A stretch of 32,438 bases of DNA. It comes from Candidatus Coatesiibacteriota bacterium (GTDB lineage: Bacteria; RBG-13-66-14; B26-G2). The DNA is taken from contig QMNJ01000003.1 of NCBI GenBank assembly GCA_003647715.1, positions 1 through 32,438 of the forward strand. The letters are read 5' to 3'. Positions within the stretch are counted from its first letter, which is position 1. The number at the start of each line of letters is the position of its first letter. Under the pieces are notes generated by a model that was given only the letters and a program-made list of their open reading frames with translations, ran no database searches and was not told where the DNA came from. The translations under genes were made by a program, and so were the position numbers. Positions 14,918-24,370 of the stretch are shown here, in pieces.

Positions 14918-17807
14918 AGGAAACTATACTTCTTCTGGATTTTCATTCATTCTAACAATTAATCTCGCTCTTCTTATGCTAATGGTTATAAATCCTTCTC
15001 ACTGCCTTGCAAGATACAAGGTGAATGATTACCCTTTCAACTGGAATAAATACACAACTGAACACTTCAATATCTATTTTTACGAAGAAGAGGGTTTCCT
15101 CCTTGATTATACAATAGAGGTTTCAGAGACAGCATATCAGAAGATTGCGAGAATTATTGACTTCTATCCGTCTAACAAGATTCCGGTTATAGTATATAAA
15201 TCACACCAGGAGTTTGAGCAAACCAATATCGTAGATATGCCTCTTGGAGAGGGTGTTGGAGGATTTGCAGAGATATTCCATAAGAGGGTGGTGGTTCCCT
15301 TTGATGGCAACATAGAACAATATACCAAGACCCTCATACACGAGATTACCCATGTCTTCACCTTTGAGATGTATTTTGGAGGTATGGGCAGTATATTCTC
15401 GGGTTCAATTATATATCCTGCTGAGTGGTTTATGGAGGGTCTCCCCGAGTTCATCGCCGACGACTGGACACCGGAGGGAGTTCAGGTATTAAGAGATGCT
15501 GTTCTCTCTGGCAAACTCCACAACCTGCGTGACTTAGATGATTTTGACCGCATACCATATAATGAAGTATATCTAGCATACAAAGAAGGTCAGTCCGCAG
15601 TTGAATACCTTGTGGATGAATATGGATTAGATTCGCTCACCGAGTTTGTTCATCAGATAAAGAGGACAGCATCAAGAGATGTTGATAAGGCACTCAAGAA
15701 ATCTATTGGTGTATCCCTCGATGAGTTCAATGAGGACTGGCAGGTATATCTAAAGCGGAAGTTCCTACCAGAGGTCAAGAGAAAAGAGCGACTGAAGGAA
15801 TATGGTGAACGATTGACCCCCTATGAGGAGATATATGATGGTAAATCCTACTTCGTCCCACAATTTACACCTTCGGGTGAACTAATAGTGGCTTTGAGTA
15901 ATCGTGGCAGATTCATTGACGCCTACCTGGTGAAGGTCAAGGACGGAGAGGTCATTGAGAACATAACCAAGGGGTTATCATACAGTTTATTTGACTATAT
16001 CTCACCTATGGACAATTCAATATCTATCTCTGAAGACGGCAACCTACTCACCTTTGTCGCCAGAAAGGGCACCAGAGACCGTCTTTATATTCTTGACATT
16101 GTATTCAAGAAAATTGTGGATGAATACGAACTCCCACTTGACGACATCTCATCCCCTTCATTTTCACCCGACGGCAATCATATCGCTCTGGCAGGTCTAA
16201 AAGATGGAGCCAAGAATATATATGTATTCAATATTAAATCAAATGAGCTCAAACGAATCACCAATATATCAGGTGAGGCAGGAAACCCAAAATGGTCTCC
16301 CGATGGCTCTAAAATCGTCTTCTCTGCTGAAACCACCACCGGGGAACACATCTTTGAGGTTGAAGTTAAAACAGGTAACATTGTTCAATTAACCTTTGGT
16401 GATTGGAACGATAGGTCGCCAGAGTTCTCACCTGACGGCAAAGAAATTATTTTTGTATCCGATAGGGGCGATTCCGTGATGGATATATATGTCTATAACA
16501 TTGAAAGTAAGATGTCCAGAAGAGTATCAAACCTATGGGTCGGCGCTGATAATCCAACCTTCAGTCCATCAGGAGATATGATTGCCTTCACTGGTATGGA
16601 GGATGGTGTATATCAGGTCTGCACAAAACGGCTCCCCCTACCCAACTACGGAGAGATATATGAAGAGAACCCCACTGGTGATGAGGAGGAATATGTTGTG
16701 CTTGAGACAGATGAGGAGACCTTTGAACATACAGAGAAATATGGAGTTGACATGGTTCTTGACTACGCTACCAGCAGTTTAGAATACACTACTGGCGGTG
16801 TTTTCAGAAACTATACAGAGATTGCCTTCTCAGATATCCTGGGCAATCATCGCTTTGATATCCTCTTTGACCTGACCAGCGTCTCAAGCATTGAAGATGT
16901 GGATGCAGGATTTCTCTACCACAATCTTGAACACCGCACTGATATGGGTCTCCTGGTCCAATCGTGGCGTGATTACTACGGTGGAACCAGACCAAAATAC
17001 TACTGGGAGCGTCTATCAGGGGGGGAGGCGCTGTTCTCGTATCCAATCACAACTGTGAATGCCTTCATGATAAACCCATTTTTCTATCATCGGAAACGGG
17101 ACATTTATGAAGAGAGACAGGGAACCACTGTGATGGTTCAAGAAGTGGAAAACAACCTCTGTGGTGTTGAATTAATGTTCATCAGGGACTCACGACTATG
17201 GGGCTACTATAATCCCACCAGCGGGGGCTATAATGCCTTCATCTTTGAACAAACCATACCCCTCCCCAAAACCAAAAGCGACTTACTATACACCAATCTT
17301 ATAATTGACCAGAGAAAGTATATTTATATGTCGCTAAGAAATAGTTTGGCACTCAGATTCGTCGGAGGAACTTCATTTGGCAGGGACCCGCAGAAATTCT
17401 TTGTAGGTGGTGGGTTCAGCATAAGGGGCTATCCATACTATTCATTCTACGGCACCAAGTTCTTCTATGCCACCGCAGAGCTCAGGTTTCCAATAATTGA
17501 TGCAATCTTCACCAGCATCCCTGAGTTCATAATAGGTGGTTTCAGAGGGGTATTATTCATAGATGCGGGAAGTGCCTGGTCAGGTCACAATGTAGAGTGG
17601 GATACAGGTAAGGGTGGTGACAAGTTCAGACCCTGGACAACTGTTGACGGCTTCCACCTACATCACATAAAAGCATCAATCGGGTTTGGTCTGAGATGGG
17701 CATTGTTCAGCTCGTTTGACCTGCGCCTTGACTGGGCATTTCCAACCGACCTGTCGTCAATCCATACTCCACCCTACATACATTTTTCACTCGGACCCTC
17801 ATTCTAA
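14910..17807 (+). CDS. Gluzincin-like peptidase / TolB-type beta-propeller / Omp85-like barrel fusion
   Basis: Proposed TTG start at 14910 behind aaagagg; signal peptide; TLIHEITHVF (HExxH) with downstream EWFMEGLPEFIADDW; repeated PD40 blades (FSPDGNHIALAG, WSPDGSKIVFSA, FSPDGKEIIFVSDRG, FSPSGDMIAFTG); C-terminal GGGFSIRGYPYYSF and barrel strands ending in Phe. Confidence 0.88.
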   Translation: MIKGNYTSSGFSFILTINLALLMLMVINPSHCLARYKVNDYPFNWNKYTTEHFNIYFYEEEGFLLDYTIEVSETAYQKIARIIDFYPSNKIPVIVYKSHQEFEQTNIVDMPLGEGVGGFAEIFHKRVVVPFDGNIEQYTKTLIHEITHVFTFEMYFGGMGSIFSGSIIYPAEWFMEGLPEFIADDWTPEGVQVLRDAVLSGKLHNLRDLDDFDRIPYNEVYLAYKEGQSAVEYLVDEYGLDSLTEFVHQIKRTASRDVDKALKKSIGVSLDEFNEDWQVYLKRKFLPEVKRKERLKEYGERLTPYEEIYDGKSYFVPQFTPSGELIVALSNRGRFIDAYLVKVKDGEVIENITKGLSYSLFDYISPMDNSISISEDGNLLTFVARKGTRDRLYILDIVFKKIVDEYELPLDDISSPSFSPDGNHIALAGLKDGAKNIYVFNIKSNELKRITNISGEAGNPKWSPDGSKIVFSAETTTGEHIFEVEVKTGNIVQLTFGDWNDRSPEFSPDGKEIIFVSDRGDSVMDIYVYNIESKMSRRVSNLWVGADNPTFSPSGDMIAFTGMEDGVYQVCTKRLPLPNYGEIYEENPTGDEEEYVVLETDEETFEHTEKYGVDMVLDYATSSLEYTTGGVFRNYTEIAFSDILGNHRFDILFDLTSVSSIEDVDAGFLYHNLEHRTDMGLLVQSWRDYYGGTRPKYYWERLSGGEALFSYPITTVNAFMINPFFYHRKRDIYEERQGTTVMVQEVENNLCGVELMFIRDSRLWGYYNPTSGGYNAFIFEQTIPLPKTKSDLLYTNLIIDQRKYIYMSLRNSLALRFVGGTSFGRDPQKFFVGGGFSIRGYPYYSFYGTKFFYATAELRFPIIDAIFTSIPEFIIGGFRGVLFIDAGSAWSGHNVEWDTGKGGDKFRPWTTVDGFHLHHIKASIGFGLRWALFSSFDLRLDWAFPTDLSSIHTPPYIHFSLGPSF

Positions 17808-17849
17808 ACAGTATAAACTATTGAAATCCCGCCACCTATGGAATTTCTC

Positions 17850-18995
17850 TCATTGGACCTCTTCTATCTCAACACAACTCTCACTCAGAAATGCTGATAT
17901 ATAATCATCCACAGGCAAAGCCCTCTCGGGCGTTAGAACGCCTTTATCCACCACCTTTCCCTCAGCAATAAACTTCGCCACCAGCACAGTTGGTAACGAT
18001 GTCCCCACCATCATTGCGGACAGACCCATGTCCTCATCTGGTTCAATTATGAATTTATACCTGAACTCGCAACTCTCCCCGCCACTCTCGCCCCTCGCCC
18101 ACCAATATACCAGAACCACATCATCCCCATCCTTTGGTAGATAATGCTCAAGAAGCGCTGAGAGAACCCTTCTCGGTGATGAATTAAGCCCTGATAATCC
18201 AATTACCCTATCTTCGCCAAGACCCAGATACTTAAGACCCTGCATCAATTTACAGTGCCCCCTATACCTCAGGGTCTTGTAATCTATTTCCCTCACACAG
18301 CCCTGATAGGTCTCTGGGAGTGTTGATGAACCACCAGAGGTATTAAACGCCTCCAGAACCCCATAATCACCACCAAACCTAACCTCCTCAATATCAGTAA
18401 GTGCCTCCACCCAGCATACATCACCGCCCCTGAGAACCTTACATGGCTCCACATATTCATTAACCAGACCATTCACCGAGAATACTATCTGATAATTAAA
18501 AGGAGGTACAGGGTCTATTGGCAATCCACCCACCCTTATGTGAACCTCGTCGCATCTATCAAATTCTGAGATTGCCTTCGCCACCAGGACATTGCTCAAT
18601 CCTGGTGCGAGCCCGCAATCGGGCACAATAATTACACCCGCCTCTCTGGCCCTATCATTCATTGCCAATTGAGACATTACCACATCATTGTTGCCCCCCA
18701 TATCACACATACTTACACCTGCATCTATGCATGCCTCAGTGATGGTCAGATTTAGGTAGTATGGAAGCGCACATATCACCGCATCAGAACCGTTCACAAT
18801 ATCAATAATGTCGCTCTTATCTATAATCGTTGTATTCAAGACCTCCACCCTTTTATCGGACACTACGCTCTCCAATTTGCTCAGCAGTATTTCATCCCGT
18901 TCCACAATCCTCAGATTAGTGGTCTCATCCCAGGAGAGGAGATATTCAGCGCAAGCGCCGCCCATCTTACCCGCACCTAATAGTGTAAACCTCAT
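17850..18995 (-). CDS. Saccharopine dehydrogenase family protein
   Basis: 381 aa; MRFTLLGAGKMGGACAEYL, SDAVICALPYYLNLTITEACIDAGVSMCDMGGNNDVV, DCGLAPGLSNVLV. Confidence 0.88.
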   Translation of the reverse strand: MRFTLLGAGKMGGACAEYLLSWDETTNLRIVERDEILLSKLESVVSDKRVEVLNTTIIDKSDIIDIVNGSDAVICALPYYLNLTITEACIDAGVSMCDMGGNNDVVMSQLAMNDRAREAGVIIVPDCGLAPGLSNVLVAKAISEFDRCDEVHIRVGGLPIDPVPPFNYQIVFSVNGLVNEYVEPCKVLRGGDVCWVEALTDIEEVRFGGDYGVLEAFNTSGGSSTLPETYQGCVREIDYKTLRYRGHCKLMQGLKYLGLGEDRVIGLSGLNSSPRRVLSALLEHYLPKDGDDVVLVYWWARGESGGESCEFRYKFIIEPDEDMGLSAMMVGTSLPTVLVAKFIAEGKVVDKGVLTPERALPVDDYISAFLSESCVEIEEVQ

Positions 18996-19050
18996 AATAG
19001 AAGATTATAAGAATATTCAGTTGAAAGAATAAGTAAATTTTAATTATGCA

Positions 19051-20745
19051 TTATTTAATACATATAAATCTCATGGTGTCAGATGCTATCCCGTCGCTTA
19101 ACCTCAATACATAGACACCAGAATTGAAATTGTCAAGCAATATAGAAAACTCTCCCTCACCACCCGAGACATTAAAAACCCTCTTAAGCACCTTCCTGCC
19201 TGATATATCAAATATGTCAGCAGATAACACACCACAGGGTGAACTAAACATAACATCTATGTAATCATCTGAAGGTGATGGACTGACACTAAGTATCTTA
19301 ACTACACCAACCTCAGTGGGGATTTCTCTGTTTGCGCATTCACTTGAAAGCATCTCATTGCATAATGCATTCTCCACACTTATGATTCCGCTCCCCATAA
19401 GACCCTTTTCCCACTCCTCATCGCCAATCATTGGCTTCGTAGAATTATGAACTACCCACATAATCGCCTTGCCTCCGAGAGAGGGATTCTGCGCCTTTAT
19501 CAGAGCACACAGACCACTTACCTGTGGGGCTGACATAGAGGTTCCAGAGCGTGATACATAGATATGCTCGCCAAGGTAACGCCTGTAGGTGCTCATAATA
19601 GAGAATGCAGGTGCAGATACATCCACATTACTGCCATAAGATGAGAATATCGCCCTCCTTCCATTCATATCACTACCCGCAACACAGAAGGTATCACCCC
19701 TTGAGGCAAGGTAGTGAGAATACTCATCACCAGTATTTCCCACAGCCACAACAACAACCACACCCTTTGAGACGGCATAACTTACCGCAGCGCTTATCCC
19801 ACCCGAGTTTGATGAACTCCAGCTACAGTTAACCACACAAGCGCCCATATTAACAGCATAGAATATGGCTCTGGCGCAGAAATCCATCCTCACGAAGCCG
19901 TAGGGACCCCAGCCCCATCCAGCCCTCAACACCATTATCCTGGCACCCCAGCCCACTCCCGATACCCCCACACCATTGTCTGTGGTAGCAGATGCAACAC
20001 CGGCAACCAGCGTCCCATGCCCATACCAGTCCATAGGGTCATTATCCTCAATAAAGCAATCCTCATATCTGTCTCCCCTCACCCCGTGGACGAAGTCCCA
20101 GCCGATTATGTCATCAACATAGCCATTTTTATCATCATCAACACCATTATCAGGGACCTCACCATCATTTATCCATATAGAATTAATCAGGTCAGGGTGA
20201 CGATAGTCAACTCCCGTATCAATAATGGCAATTATGGGGGAGGCATCGCCGTGCTCATATATCCAGCCCTCGGGAGCGTCAATATCAACATACGATTCGG
20301 AATCAAGATACCACTGCTCGGAGAAGAGGGGGTCGTCGGGATAGATGGCAAACACTGGGCATACACCGATTCTCTCCACATGCTCAATACATTGGCAGGA
20401 GGAGAAGTCATTGATTACATCTTCCAGCCGGTGGAGGGGTGAGAACTCAACTATATAGTAGCCGGAGAGGTCAACAGATGTGTTAGAATACCTCTCAGAT
20501 GCTGGAAACTCCCTTTCAAAGCGGTATATACCATATTTACCAATTAGCCAATCAATCTCAGCAACACCCGTTTCCAGTTCTCCATTGTTAAATACAGGGC
20601 AGATAATATCCCTATATTCAGGGGCAATGTTAACCACAAAGCCATTTTCCACATATTGATTACTCATATCAGCACTTGAAGGCAAATAAAGGAATAAATA
20701 TGAAAGGATTATAAAGAGAGGAAGAACTGTCAACATTGTCTTCAT
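19051..20745 (-). CDS. S8 subtilisin-like protease with C-terminal T9SS-type sorting-domain-like tail
   Basis: 564 aa; IAIIDTGVDYRHP (Asp), WYGHGTLVAGV (His), SRSGTSMSAPQVSGL (Ser); tail ILSVSPSPSDDYIDVMF...ADIFDISGRKVLK...FNSGVYVLRLSDG. Confidence 0.92.
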   Translation of the reverse strand: MKTMLTVLPLFIILSYLFLYLPSSADMSNQYVENGFVVNIAPEYRDIICPVFNNGELETGVAEIDWLIGKYGIYRFEREFPASERYSNTSVDLSGYYIVEFSPLHRLEDVINDFSSCQCIEHVERIGVCPVFAIYPDDPLFSEQWYLDSESYVDIDAPEGWIYEHGDASPIIAIIDTGVDYRHPDLINSIWINDGEVPDNGVDDDKNGYVDDIIGWDFVHGVRGDRYEDCFIEDNDPMDWYGHGTLVAGVASATTDNGVGVSGVGWGARIMVLRAGWGWGPYGFVRMDFCARAIFYAVNMGACVVNCSWSSSNSGGISAAVSYAVSKGVVVVVAVGNTGDEYSHYLASRGDTFCVAGSDMNGRRAIFSSYGSNVDVSAPAFSIMSTYRRYLGEHIYVSRSGTSMSAPQVSGLCALIKAQNPSLGGKAIMWVVHNSTKPMIGDEEWEKGLMGSGIISVENALCNEMLSSECANREIPTEVGVVKILSVSPSPSDDYIDVMFSSPCGVLSADIFDISGRKVLKRVFNVSGGEGEFSILLDNFNSGVYVLRLSDGIASDTMRFICIK

Positions 20746-20779
20746 ATATCAATTATGCAGATTCTGATGTCAGAGTATG

Positions 20780-21748
20780 TCACTGATTATAAATTAGAGA
20801 TTTCATTATCTTCATCGTAGTCGGTTTGAAACCTGGTAACTCAAGATAGAATATATCACTCCCCCCCGCATATCCGGGTCTGTCGGATGACCATACCAAA
20901 TAATCACCCTCAAGTATTGCCAGCCCCCAGTCATTGAATTGAGAATTGATGGGAGCAGGAAGGCGAACCACAGTGGATATACCTTTCAATACATCCTCAG
21001 TGAAGTAGATGTCATATCCCTCGCTATCATCCCTGCCATCGGAGGACCAGAACAGACCAAACTCAGAAAGAAACGGGTATTTCTCATTCCCCGAAGTATT
21101 TATCAAAGGACCCAGATTGACCGGTGCTGACCACTTACTATCACTCCTCATAGAAAGCCACAGGTCAAGACCTCCATAGCCACCATTCCGGTTAGAGGCA
21201 AATATCAGAATTGTTCCATCATCATTTACGAATGGACAGACATCAACATAACTGGTATTTATACTATCACCAAGATTACTAACATCCCTGACTATCACCC
21301 TCTTACTGCCTCCAACCACTAACGCTCCATAGATGTCCTCACAGCCATACCCTCCCGGTCTATCAGAGTGAAAAAACAGTTTGCCTAAATCACTACTGTA
21401 TGATGGCGATGCCTCAACATATCTGGTATTCAAACCAGTCAGAGGAGTTCCTGATGTGCTCTTGATGAAAATGCTTTCCACCAACTCACCCTCTGCGCTC
21501 ATATCCGCCATACCACCAAATATGGTATCGCAGGAGACGAACCATATGTCCCAGTCGTATGGCTCATCGCCATACCCGGAGGCAGAATATATAAGCCAGT
21601 TATCAACCAAAGTGATACCACTTTCATTACCTGACCCGCTTATAATTGCTAAATTCGGCTTCACAGAATATATCTCATAGAACGAATAAGACATCACAGT
21701 TAGCGATGATAACAACATAAACAGAACTAACAATCTACAAACTTCCAT
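20780..21748 (-). CDS. PD40/WD40-like beta-propeller secreted protein
   Basis: 322 aa; signal-like N-terminus; blades LFFHSDRPGGYGCEDIY, LIFASNRNGGYGGLDLW, LVWSSDRPGYAGGSDIF. Confidence 0.8.
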   Translation of the reverse strand: MEVCRLLVLFMLLSSLTVMSYSFYEIYSVKPNLAIISGSGNESGITLVDNWLIYSASGYGDEPYDWDIWFVSCDTIFGGMADMSAEGELVESIFIKSTSGTPLTGLNTRYVEASPSYSSDLGKLFFHSDRPGGYGCEDIYGALVVGGSKRVIVRDVSNLGDSINTSYVDVCPFVNDDGTILIFASNRNGGYGGLDLWLSMRSDSKWSAPVNLGPLINTSGNEKYPFLSEFGLFWSSDGRDDSEGYDIYFTEDVLKGISTVVRLPAPINSQFNDWGLAILEGDYLVWSSDRPGYAGGSDIFYLELPGFKPTTMKIMKSLIYNQ

Positions 21749-21882
21749 ATATGAAATGATAGCATAACATATTCCATCATATTACATGATAATTAACAGA
21801 TACAATTAAAGTTTTATATCACCAAAGAAGCACAACTTCTGGTAATATTCTTAATAAGTATTATGAGGGAGGAATAATTGAT

Positions 21883-22815
21883 ATGAAACATATTGTAACC
21901 GGGGGTGCGGGCTTTATTGGTTCTCATCTCGTAGACCGATTGATTGATGCAGGTGATGAGGTAATGGTCATTGACAACCTCTCAACCGGCAAAAGAGAGT
22001 TTGTGAATGCAAAGGCGAAATTTATAGAAGGCGACATAGTGGATAAGGACATGATTGAAAGGGTCTATTCAGAATACAAGCCCGACTATCTCCATCACCT
22101 TGCTGCGCAGATAGATGTCAGATACTCGTTTGACCATCCTATCATAGACGCCCAAGTGAACATCATCGGCACCCTCAATCTTATTGAGTCGGCAAGGAGG
22201 TATAGTACCAGAAGGATTGTCTTCGCATCCAGCGGTGGAACGGTCTATGGTGAGCCGGATAGAAATCCTGTGCCTGAGAGTTATCCCAATATCCCTGTCT
22301 CTCCCTATGGAATGTCCAAACTTGTCTCCGAGAAATACCTGGACCTCTATAAGCGCCTTTATGGGCTTAATTATGTATCCCTCCGCCTGGGGAATGTCTT
22401 TGGACCCAGACAGAGTCCCAAAGGTGAATGTGGGGTCTTCTCCATCTTCGCTTTGAAGATGCTCAAAGGTGAGAGACCTACAATCTATGGCGACGGCACA
22501 GCGACACGCGACTACATCTTTGTAGATGATGTCATAGATTCATTCATTGCATCTCTTGATGAAAATATCCCCTCTGATTACTATAATATCGGTAGAGGGG
22601 AGGAAACATCTACGAAAGAAGTATATGACCTCCTTGCTAAAGTGGTTGGATACTCAGAAGAACCAATATATAGCGACCCCAGACCTGGAGAGGTTTACCA
22701 GATATCCCTTGATATTTCAAAGGCGAAGGAGAACCTAAAATGGGAGCCGAAGACCTCTCTTGAGGAAGGGGTTAGAAAGCTCATTGAGTATATAAAAGAG
22801 AAGGAATTTTACTAA
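21883..22815 (+). CDS. NAD-dependent epimerase/dehydratase (UDP-glucose 4-epimerase-like)
   Basis: 310 aa; VTGGAGFIGSHLVDRL, SSGGTVYGEP, YGMSK (YxxxK), RLGNVFGPRQ. Confidence 0.94.
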   Translation: MKHIVTGGAGFIGSHLVDRLIDAGDEVMVIDNLSTGKREFVNAKAKFIEGDIVDKDMIERVYSEYKPDYLHHLAAQIDVRYSFDHPIIDAQVNIIGTLNLIESARRYSTRRIVFASSGGTVYGEPDRNPVPESYPNIPVSPYGMSKLVSEKYLDLYKRLYGLNYVSLRLGNVFGPRQSPKGECGVFSIFALKMLKGERPTIYGDGTATRDYIFVDDVIDSFIASLDENIPSDYYNIGRGEETSTKEVYDLLAKVVGYSEEPIYSDPRPGEVYQISLDISKAKENLKWEPKTSLEEGVRKLIEYIKEKEFY

Positions 22816-22828
22816 GGAGGGAAAAGAA

Positions 22829-23494
22829 ATGAAGATTGTATGGTTTGGTCACTCATCATTCAAGATTACCACACGAGACGATATCAGTATAGTTACTGAC
22901 CCATATGAGAGCGGGGCATTTGGTGGGGCACTCAACTATAAGCCCATTGACACTAATGCAGATATTATAACCATAAGCCACTCACATGCTGACCACAACT
23001 TCATCCAGGCGGTCAGTGGGAATCCGGAGGTAGTCAGGGAATCAGGCGAATACACCATCAAGGGCATAAAGATTATCGGACTTGACACATATCATGACAA
23101 AAGCAAGGGTAGAGAACGTGGCGAGAATGTTATATTCATATTTGAGGCAGATGAACTCAGAATAGCGCATCTTGGAGACCTGGGTTGCGAGCCATCACCC
23201 AACATCATAGATGTTCTGAAGGGCGTTGATATTCTAATGATACCAGTAGGCGGAACCTACACTATAAACGCGAAAGAAGCAAGAGACCTGATAGAGAAAA
23301 TCGCGCCCCGCATAGTAATCCCCATGCACTTCAAGACCGATGCAGTGGAATTCCCCATAGATAAAATTGATGCCTTCATAAGTGAATTTGGTAAAGACCA
23401 TATCAAGAACCTCAATACCAGCACCTACGACACAGAAACGGACGGATTTCCAGAGGAGACACAGGCGATAATACTGAAACCACTTAGAATGTAA
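22829..23494 (+). CDS. MBL-fold metal-dependent hydrolase (UlaG-like)
   Basis: 221 aa; MKIVWFGHSSFKI, ISHSHADH, AHLGDLG, PMHFKTD; strong RBS aaggaggg. Confidence 0.93.
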   Translation: MKIVWFGHSSFKITTRDDISIVTDPYESGAFGGALNYKPIDTNADIITISHSHADHNFIQAVSGNPEVVRESGEYTIKGIKIIGLDTYHDKSKGRERGENVIFIFEADELRIAHLGDLGCEPSPNIIDVLKGVDILMIPVGGTYTINAKEARDLIEKIAPRIVIPMHFKTDAVEFPIDKIDAFISEFGKDHIKNLNTSTYDTETDGFPEETQAIILKPLRM

Positions 23495-23509
23495 GTATTC
23501 AAAACCGCT

Positions 23510-24349
23510 TTGAGAGAGATTGACATATTGAAGGTCAAGCAGACAGTTTACTGTATGTTCCTAGAGATGAACAGGAGATTACCGAGGGATGTCTTCAATG
23601 TCATCAAATCCGCCCATAAGAGAGAGACACACAAGGTAGCCAGAACCATTCTGAAGCAGATACTTGATAATGCAGAAATTGCGGAGAAGGAGGGTCTGGC
23701 ACTATGTCAGGATACAGGGACTGCTGTTATCTATATTGAGAAGGGAGAGAAGGTGCTGGTGAATGGCAATCTTATAGAAGCGATAGAGGATGGCGTTGAG
23801 AAGGCATACATAGATGGCTTCTATAGAAAGAGTATGGTCAAGCATCCACTTGACAGGGTAAATACCAATAACAACCTGCCCGCATCGGTCCATATAGAGA
23901 TGGTTGGTGGTGATGATTTCGTAATTATGGGGATGGCGAAGGGCGGTGGGTCAGAGAACGCATCCAGGGTCTATATGCTCAATCCCACCACCACTGAGGA
24001 TGAGGTTGCAGATACTGTAGCAGAAGACCTCATTGAGATAGGAGGCAGGGCTTGTCCACCGTTATTTGTCGGCATCTGTATAGGCGGTGACCTCACACTG
24101 GCGCCCTCACGGGCAAAGCAACTATTATTCCGCGAGGTTGGAAAAAAATCGGGCGACCTAATCTCAGATAGAATTGCCAGCAAGGTTAAAGAGCGTCTGA
24201 ATAGAAGCGGTGTGGGTCCAATGGGTCTTGGTGGCGATACAACCTGCCTTGAGGTCTGGGCTGATGCCCTGCCCTGCCACATCGCATCCCTTCCGGTTGC
24301 GGTGAGCGTATGCTGTCACAGTTTGAGACGGGCAGTAGTGAGAATATAA
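23510..24349 (+). CDS. Fumarate hydratase class I, alpha (N-terminal) subunit
   Basis: 279 aa, TTG start; CQDTGTAVIYIEKGE, MGMAKGGGSENAS, PPLFVGICIGGD, GVGPMGLGGDTTCLEVWADALPCHIASLPVAV. Confidence 0.92.
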   Translation: MREIDILKVKQTVYCMFLEMNRRLPRDVFNVIKSAHKRETHKVARTILKQILDNAEIAEKEGLALCQDTGTAVIYIEKGEKVLVNGNLIEAIEDGVEKAYIDGFYRKSMVKHPLDRVNTNNNLPASVHIEMVGGDDFVIMGMAKGGGSENASRVYMLNPTTTEDEVADTVAEDLIEIGGRACPPLFVGICIGGDLTLAPSRAKQLLFREVGKKSGDLISDRIASKVKERLNRSGVGPMGLGGDTTCLEVWADALPCHIASLPVAVSVCCHSLRRAVVRI

Positions 24350-24370
24350 TATAATGGAAATATCTTTGAA

